From assembly GCA_015232565.1 (NCBI GenBank), contig JADFZK010000026.1, positions 1 through 38,798 on the forward strand: a stretch of DNA of 38,798 nucleotides, written 5' to 3'. Source of the DNA: Candidatus Omnitrophota bacterium. Lineage in GTDB: Bacteria; Omnitrophota; Gorgyraeia; Zapsychrales; Fredricksoniimonadaceae. The notes under the pieces were generated by a model, which did no database searches, was not told where the DNA came from, and worked only from the letters and a program-made list of their open reading frames with translations. This document shows, in pieces, positions 34,522 through 38,798 of this stretch. The position numbers were made by a program, and so were the translations under genes. Numbering within the stretch: the first letter of the stretch is position 1; each line of letters opens with the position of its first letter.

Positions 34522-35486
34522 AGCTCATTACCCCCGGAAATGTTTTCCTGTACAGAATCGGTCTGTCCCAAAATAGCCCGGGCCGCGCACTCACCCTGAC
34601 GCAGGGACGTGCCGGTATCCAGGCTGTAAGTCCCCACCAAAGGCAGCATACCCTCGCCGGACGGCACCGGCAATTCCATTACCGCGTCGGCCGCGTAAAC
34701 ATCCGGGATATTCGTAAGCATATTGACATGCACACATATCCGTTCCCGGATCAACAGGTCGGTACCGGCCAGAAAACGCAGGTCGGGCAGTGCTTCCTCA
34801 AAGATCACCGTTTCGCACGCCATGACCTTACCCGTCTTAAACCTTACCGCTTTCACATCGCCCTCACCGAGAATATCTTCGACGGTATTATCGTCCACCA
34901 CCCGCAAACCATGCTCCGCGATCAGCCCGCCAAACTCCGCGAACAGTGCCCGGGAAAGCTCCAGGTCGCCGGACGCCACCAGCACCACTTCCTTACCCGC
35001 CGCTTTCAGCGCCAGCGCAATATCAAGGCCCCGCCGGGTGGTTGGGACCACCACCGCAGTTTCAATAAAAATCAAATGCTTTAACAAGCGGTGCAGGGAA
35101 TCCAGCCGCGCGATATCAAAAACTCCCGGACGGCGAATGCCCTTAATTTCTGGAAGGCGCAGTTGGGGCGTATCCGTTAAAAGCAATGCGTCGTACTCCA
35201 CCTGCAACCGTTCGGCCAGGTAGATCTTCCGGCGGGAAAAATTGATACGCGACAGCTCCTTGTCCAGGATCAGCTCAACCTTATGTTCTTTATAAAAGCC
35301 CTCGTTAGCGAAAAAAACATCCTTCTCCTTGCTCTGGCGCGTGATCAGGCCCGGGAACAGGGCGCGGTCATAGGGCAGGCAAGTATCGGTAGCGATCAGA
35401 GCCACCGACCAGTCGGCGCTGGTGCAAATGGTACGCAGAGCTGAATAAGCCGCGGGAGATTGTCCGATAATAACGAGTTTTGGCAT
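34518..35486 (-). CDS. Degenerate pyridine-nucleotide-disulphide-oxidoreductase-like protein
   Basis: 322-aa protein with the Pyr_redox_2 (FAD/NAD-binding) shape of NirB, rubredoxin-reductase or Nox-like proteins. The N-terminal dinucleotide motif reads IGQSPAA (7-13), with the middle Gly of GxGxxA lost. The second Rossmann motif (VVVPTTRRGLDIALAL) has lost two of its three glycines. The VYAADAVMELP near the C-terminus is the FAD-loop D. It probably still binds FAD but may not use NAD(P)H. It overlaps folD by one base (TGATG), which suggests coupled expression with one-carbon enzymes. Confidence 0.65.
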   Translation of the reverse strand: MPKLVIIGQSPAAYSALRTICTSADWSVALIATDTCLPYDRALFPGLITRQSKEKDVFFANEGFYKEHKVELILDKELSRINFSRRKIYLAERLQVEYDALLLTDTPQLRLPEIKGIRRPGVFDIARLDSLHRLLKHLIFIETAVVVPTTRRGLDIALALKAAGKEVVLVASGDLELSRALFAEFGGLIAEHGLRVVDDNTVEDILGEGDVKAVRFKTGKVMACETVIFEEALPDLRFLAGTDLLIRERICVHVNMLTNIPDVYAADAVMELPVPSGEGMLPLVGTYSLDTGTSLRQGECAARAILGQTDSVQENISGGNEL

Positions 35487-36352
35487 CAGGGGTGTTGGAG
35501 CTGGATCTTAAAGGTTTCAATACCGTTCTTCATCAACATTACCGCCGTAAGCGGGCCGACCCCGCCCGGGACCGGCGTAATGAAGGCCGCGCGCCGGGCC
35601 GCAGCGTCGAATTCCACATCGCCGACTATTTTACCGTCCACAGAATTAATGCCCACATCAATGACCACCGCCCCCTCACGCACCCAGTCGCCCTTGATGA
35701 ACCCGGGCTGTCCCATGGCCACCACCAGGATCTCGGCATTGCGCACCTGGTCTGCCAGCCGCCCGGCCTTACTGGTAGCGCTATGACACACCGTTACCGT
35801 GGCGTTCCGGGCCAGCAAAAGGAGCATGATCGGTTTACCGACGATCTCACTGCGCCCCACCACTACCGCATGCTTGCCCGCAAGGTCAACTCCACTCGCC
35901 AACAGCAAAGCCATAGCCGCCGCCGGGGTGGCCGGAATGATACTGGTAGTGCCCAGCATTAACCGCCCGAGATTGGCGATATTCAGGCCCTCAATATCTT
36001 TTTTAGGGGTAATAGCATTAACAGCCTGCTGAAAATCGATCCCCTCCGGCACCGGCTTATGGAGCATGATGCCGTGCACATTAACGTCGTCGTTAAGAAA
36101 ATGGACCTGGTCAATAAGCTCTTTTTGGGAGATATGTTGCGGCAGGACCGAGAACCGGTAATCGATCCCGATGAACTCCGCCGCCCGTTTCTGCGACTTG
36201 CCATAAGAGCCCGCGGCAGGATCCTGGCCGATAGTAATGTTCATAAAACACGGGGTCTTGCCGGTGCGCGTGCGCAGGTCAGCCACTTCGGCCTTTAATT
36301 CAGCCTGCAGTTTTTGCGCCAGGGCTTTACCGTCAAGAATAATAGCACTCAT
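35486..36352 (-). CDS. folD: FolD-like methylenetetrahydrofolate dehydrogenase with altered active site
   Basis: 288 aa, normally bifunctional 5,10-methylene-THF dehydrogenase/methenyl-THF cyclohydrolase. Key residues in E. coli numbering are replaced at the same positions here: K54 is Gln (SYGKSQKRAAEF, codon 36191-36193), Q98 is His (GIMLHKPVP) and D121 is Glu (KKDIEGLN). The Lys is required for cyclohydrolase activity in studied enzymes. Tyr50 and the NADP-binding GRSEIVGKPIMLLLL are conserved. The FchA gene upstream overlaps it by 4 bases (ATGA) and could supply the cyclohydrolase step. A dehydrogenase-only enzyme is the simplest inference. Confidence 0.88.
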   Translation of the reverse strand: MSAIILDGKALAQKLQAELKAEVADLRTRTGKTPCFMNITIGQDPAAGSYGKSQKRAAEFIGIDYRFSVLPQHISQKELIDQVHFLNDDVNVHGIMLHKPVPEGIDFQQAVNAITPKKDIEGLNIANLGRLMLGTTSIIPATPAAAMALLLASGVDLAGKHAVVVGRSEIVGKPIMLLLLARNATVTVCHSATSKAGRLADQVRNAEILVVAMGQPGFIKGDWVREGAVVIDVGINSVDGKIVGDVEFDAAARRAAFITPVPGGVGPLTAVMLMKNGIETFKIQLQHP

Positions 36353-36837
36353 TGATTGGCTTCGATCATGGCTCGTGCGGCCTGGATAGCCGCGGTAAGG
36401 AACACTTCGGCCGCCAGCACATCGCTGAGCAGATACCGGTTCGCTTCTTTTTTAAGGAAAGGGATATTCCGCAACAATTTCCGGCAGATCGTTATTAAAG
36501 CGCGCGGTACAAGAGCCGCCGCGCGGTTAGCCGCCTTGAGCCGGGCCTTATCGCCCGACTTCCTTACGGCCACCACATTAAGATACGCCTGGGCATCCTG
36601 GGTAATGATCGCGGCCAGCTGGTCACGTTTTTTGTCCGCATCCACGATCAGGCGGGCAAAACGGGATTCCACTGCCCGCGGCTTGCCCTTGCCCACCGAA
36701 TAACGGGCCGACATGGCTATTAAGGAAGCCCCCAAAGCACCCGACACTGCCGCGGCCGAACCGCCGCCAGGCACAGGTTCACGCGCGGCAAGAAGTTGCA
36801 GGTACCTGGTTAAACTTTTATTAGCGTAACTGATCAT
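36349..36837 (-). CDS. fchA: FTCD-type cyclodeaminase/methenyl-THF cyclohydrolase (FchA-like)
   Basis: 162-aa protein of the formimidoyl-THF cyclodeaminase family. The glycine-rich VPGGGSAAAVSGALGASLI (about 22-40) and the helical core following it are characteristic. In acetogens and methylotrophs FchA converts methenyl-THF to formyl-THF. Slightly shorter than the usual 180-210 aa. It leads the operon fchA-folD and overlaps folD by 4 bases. The alternative is formiminoglutamate-linked cyclodeaminase, but no histidine-degradation gene is nearby. Confidence 0.85.
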   Translation of the reverse strand: MISYANKSLTRYLQLLAAREPVPGGGSAAAVSGALGASLIAMSARYSVGKGKPRAVESRFARLIVDADKKRDQLAAIITQDAQAYLNVVAVRKSGDKARLKAANRAAALVPRALITICRKLLRNIPFLKKEANRYLLSDVLAAEVFLTAAIQAARAMIEANQ

Positions 36838-36918
36838 TAGGATTGAATAAGTGTGAAAGGATATTGAAAGTGCAAAAATAGTATAGCGAGAACAATAATT
36901 ATTTCCTGGTACTTGATA

Positions 36919-36947
36919 ATATTAACTAAAAAGGCCGCTCTTGGCAA
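36919..36947 (-). promoter_or_regulatory. Promoter of the fchA operon
   Basis: TTGCCA (36942-36947), 17 bases and TAATAT (36919-36924) on the minus strand, about 80 bases before fchA. A second -10-like TATACT is closer to the gene but has no good -35. Confidence 0.6.
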
Positions 36948-36970
36948 TATTTGATTATTTTATTATCAGA

Positions 36971-37336
36971 CTAACGAAAAAAAGCATTTTTAAGCAAGTC
37001 GGCGCGAAAGGCGCCATCCGGAGCGGCATAAACCGCCAGCACATCAAAGCGGCCGTTGATATCCACCGTATTGTACCGTTGCAACAGAAAATGCTGGGCC
37101 ACCCGATACAAAGTTTGCTGTTTCTTGGGATGCACCGCTTCGAAAGCATCCCAGCCGTCTTCCTGCCGGGTCTTGACCTCGATAAAAACGATCAGGCCGG
37201 CTTCGCGGGCCACAATGTCGACTTCGCCGCATTTGGCCCGGTAATTCTTTTCCAAGAGCTCGTACCCTTGCGACTTTAGAAAATCAACCGCAAAAGCTTC
37301 TCCCGCTTCTCCCAGTCTTTTGGATAAAAGGCTCAT
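36971..37336 (-). CDS. yraN: YraN/UPF0102 nuclease-fold protein
   Basis: 121 aa from the ATG at 37336 (MSLLSKRLGEAGEAFAVDFL). The Holliday-junction-resolvase-like active-site pattern GEVDIVAREAGLIVFIEVKTRQ carries the D-(x)n-E-x-K residues. Genes of this family sit beside rnhB and rplS in many bacteria, as here. Its function is unproven. The longer frame to 37546 has no family match at its N-terminus. Confidence 0.9.
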   Translation of the reverse strand: MSLLSKRLGEAGEAFAVDFLKSQGYELLEKNYRAKCGEVDIVAREAGLIVFIEVKTRQEDGWDAFEAVHPKKQQTLYRVAQHFLLQRYNTVDINGRFDVLAVYAAPDGAFRADLLKNAFFR

Positions 37337-37373
37337 ACTAAAACCGCCGCATAACTGGCTACCCGTTGGTTTT

Positions 37374-38045
37374 TCATGACGCCGAACGGGTGGAGCGAAA
37401 AGTTTTACGATGGATCGGGGAAAGCCCATGCCGGGCGATAGCCGCGCAATGCTCCGCGGTCGGGTAGCCTTTATGCTTACGAAAACCGTACTGGGGATAA
37501 ATGATATCATAAATATCCACAATGCGATCCCGGGTGACTTTGGCAATTATACTGGCACAGGCCACCGCCAGGCTTTTACCGTCTCCCCCGATAACAGTCT
37601 CCACTTTATATGGCACTGCCGCGGTAAAAGAATTGCCATCCACCAAAACCTTGACCGTCGAGCCAAAACCGGCCGCTTCTTTTAGGGCCGCGGGCAGGTG
37701 CGACACCAGGTCCCGCACGGCCGCGGCCATCGCCAAATGGGAAGCCCGCAAAATATTCACCGCATCGATGACGGTTTCGCTCATCAGGCCCACGCCGACA
37801 TAAGCCCGTTCATGGATCTGATGGAAAGCCTGCTCCCGGCGGGCCGCGCTTAATTTCTTGGAATCCCCGACGACAACCGAAAAAGCCTGATCCTTTAAAC
37901 ACACCGCCGCGGCCACCACCGGCCCGGCCAAAGGCCCGCGCCCGGCTTCATCGACGCCAAAAAGAAAGCGAAAGCCTTTTTCGGCTTTCGCTTGTTGATC
38001 AAATGCAATTAACGCCTGGATACTGCCAGGCTTAATGAAAGACAT
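37374..38045 (-). CDS. rnhB: Ribonuclease HII
   Basis: Removes ribonucleotides and RNA primers from DNA, 223 aa. The catalytic DEAGRGPLAGPVVAAAV (D, E) near 32, VLVDGNSFTAAVPYKVETVIGGDGK (D) and the DIYDIIYPQYGFRKHKGYPTAEH segment are complete. The N-terminus has about 25 extra residues. Its start overlaps the rplS stop by one base (TGATG). Confidence 0.95.
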   Translation of the reverse strand: MSFIKPGSIQALIAFDQQAKAEKGFRFLFGVDEAGRGPLAGPVVAAAVCLKDQAFSVVVGDSKKLSAARREQAFHQIHERAYVGVGLMSETVIDAVNILRASHLAMAAAVRDLVSHLPAALKEAAGFGSTVKVLVDGNSFTAAVPYKVETVIGGDGKSLAVACASIIAKVTRDRIVDIYDIIYPQYGFRKHKGYPTAEHCAAIARHGLSPIHRKTFRSTRSAS

Positions 38046-38443
38046 CAGGCCGCTACAGCTGCCGGAGCCGACACTGCGGAGGTTTCCCGAACCGCTTCGG
38101 TCTCGATACGCGCACCCTTGCCGCTCCGATCGCGCAAATAAAACAACTTCGCGCGCTTGACCGTACCCTTGCTGATGACCTTGAGGCTGTCGATGACCGG
38201 CGAATGGATCGGGAACGCTTTTTCCACGCCCTCGCCGAAAGACATTTTACGGACCGTGAACACTTCCTTGATCCCGGCGCCGCGCTTGCCGATCACAATA
38301 CCTTCCCAGGAATGCAAACGCACTTTGTCGGCTTCCTGGACCTTGATCTTCATTTTAACGGTATCGCCCACATTGAATGCCGGGATATCCTTGCGCACAA
38401 AACCTGCTTCAAATTTCTTGAGTTTCTCGATACGGCTTGCCAT
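38045..38443 (-). CDS. rplS: Large-subunit ribosomal protein bL19
   Basis: 132 aa. FNVGDTVKMKIKVQEADKVRLHSWEGIVIGKRG and GVEKAFPIHSPVID are the family signatures. The C-terminus has an Ala/Val/Thr-rich tail of about 20 residues beyond the usual end. GGAG six bases before the ATG. Starts two bases after trmD, the usual trmD-rplS order. Confidence 0.95.
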   Translation of the reverse strand: MASRIEKLKKFEAGFVRKDIPAFNVGDTVKMKIKVQEADKVRLHSWEGIVIGKRGAGIKEVFTVRKMSFGEGVEKAFPIHSPVIDSLKVISKGTVKRAKLFYLRDRSGKGARIETEAVRETSAVSAPAAVAA

Positions 38444-38444
38444 T

Positions 38445-38798
38445 TTAACTCCTGCTTTCCTTTAACAGATCCGGACGAAATTTCCTGGTGCGGGCCACTG
38501 CCTGCTCGGTTCGCCACTCTTTTACGGCTTTATGATTGCCGGATAATAACACAGGAGGTGTTTTTTTTCCACAAAAATCTGCGGGACGTGTGTACTGGGG
38601 ATATTCCAGCAAACCATGCTCGAACGATTCGTCCTCCAGCGAAGCCTCCTTGCCCAGCACGCCGGGTATCAGGCGGGTAACAGCGTCGGCCACCACCATC
38701 GCAGGCAATTCTCCGCCGGTCAACACATAATCCCCGACCGAAAGGCTTTCGTCCACCACCATTTCGCGCACCCGTTCATCGATGCCTTCATAATGGCC
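38445..38798 (-). CDS. trmD: tRNA (guanine-N1)-methyltransferase, C-terminal part (cut by window)
   Basis: Partial: the reading frame is open to the window edge, so the N-terminus lies outside. It methylates G37 of t[16 protein letters not shown] and [30 protein letters not shown] are the trefoil-knot SAM-binding and guanine-recognising parts. The order trmD-rplS-rnhB-yraN is conserved in many bacteria. Confidence 0.94.
   Translation of the reverse strand, partial: GHYEGIDERVREMVVDESLSVGDYVLTGGELPAMVVADAVTRLIPGVLGKEASLEDESFEHGLLEYPQYTRPADFCGKKTPPVLLSGNHKAVKEWRTEQAVARTRKFRPDLLKESRS

Overview
This 38.8 kb window is a gene-dense bacterial chromosome segment of about 50% GC. Almost every gene lies on the minus strand; the only convincing plus-strand gene is rpmB (bL28). 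The gene sets (rplS-rnhB-yraN, polA-glgA-coaE-rho-rpmE-prfA-prmC-murA running into trpGDCF, an M16 protease, a DUF3108 protein, the fchA-folD pair, MurA and an envelope lytic transglycosylase) indicate a Gram-negative-type anaerobic or uncultured lineage. Candidatus Omnitrophota or a related PVC-side phylum is my best guess; that is inference from gene order and protein flavour, not from a marker search.

Layout. Positions 1-4,993 are an accessory stretch. It holds a DUF4143-type AAA ATPase with twin palindromic operators over its promoter, a lipoprotein and lytic transglycosylase pair, an internally deleted AlbA_2/Schlafen-type gene, and a PIN/ribbon-helix-helix toxin-antitoxin pair. Copies of one dispersed repeat lie at 53-173, 3006-3065 and 4087-4142, downstream of three of these modules. 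From 4,994 on the window is housekeeping: prmA and a cold-shock gene with a terminator in its leader, gpmA, and the pepF-NUDIX-trmH operon. Next come rpmB, then an operon of a 56-aa protein with rsfS, argS and recJ. An M16 protease, trpA, trpB, a DUF3108 protein, an M20 peptidase and a zinc-ribbon protein form another operon, which may start as a leaderless mRNA. A 640-base gene-free stretch (20,535-21,172) holds a 158-bp cruciform-like element, a terminator-like hairpin and a promoter-driven aptamer resembling a class I cyclic-di-GMP (GEMM) riboswitch. From there to 36,837 is one long transcriptional direction: fchA, folD, an oxidoreductase-like protein, a TPR protein, polA, glgA, coaE, rho, rpmE, prfA, prmC, murA, trpG, trpD, trpC, trpF. 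The right end is trmD (cut by the window edge), rplS, rnhB and yraN.

How the genes work together. Tryptophan synthesis from chorismate is present except trpE, split into trpGDCF and trpBA blocks. Translation is heavily represented (prfA and its methylase prmC, prmA, argS, rsfS, bL19, bL28, bL31, trmD, a TrmH-type methylase). One-carbon metabolism is represented by FchA and a FolD whose three textbook active-site residues (K54, Q98, D121 in E. coli numbering) are all replaced; a division of labour between the two is the most testable biochemical prediction here. The main regulatory observations are the orphan GEMM-like RNA, the attenuator-like csp leader, the double-hairpin rho leader and the operators of the ATPase and toxin-antitoxin genes.
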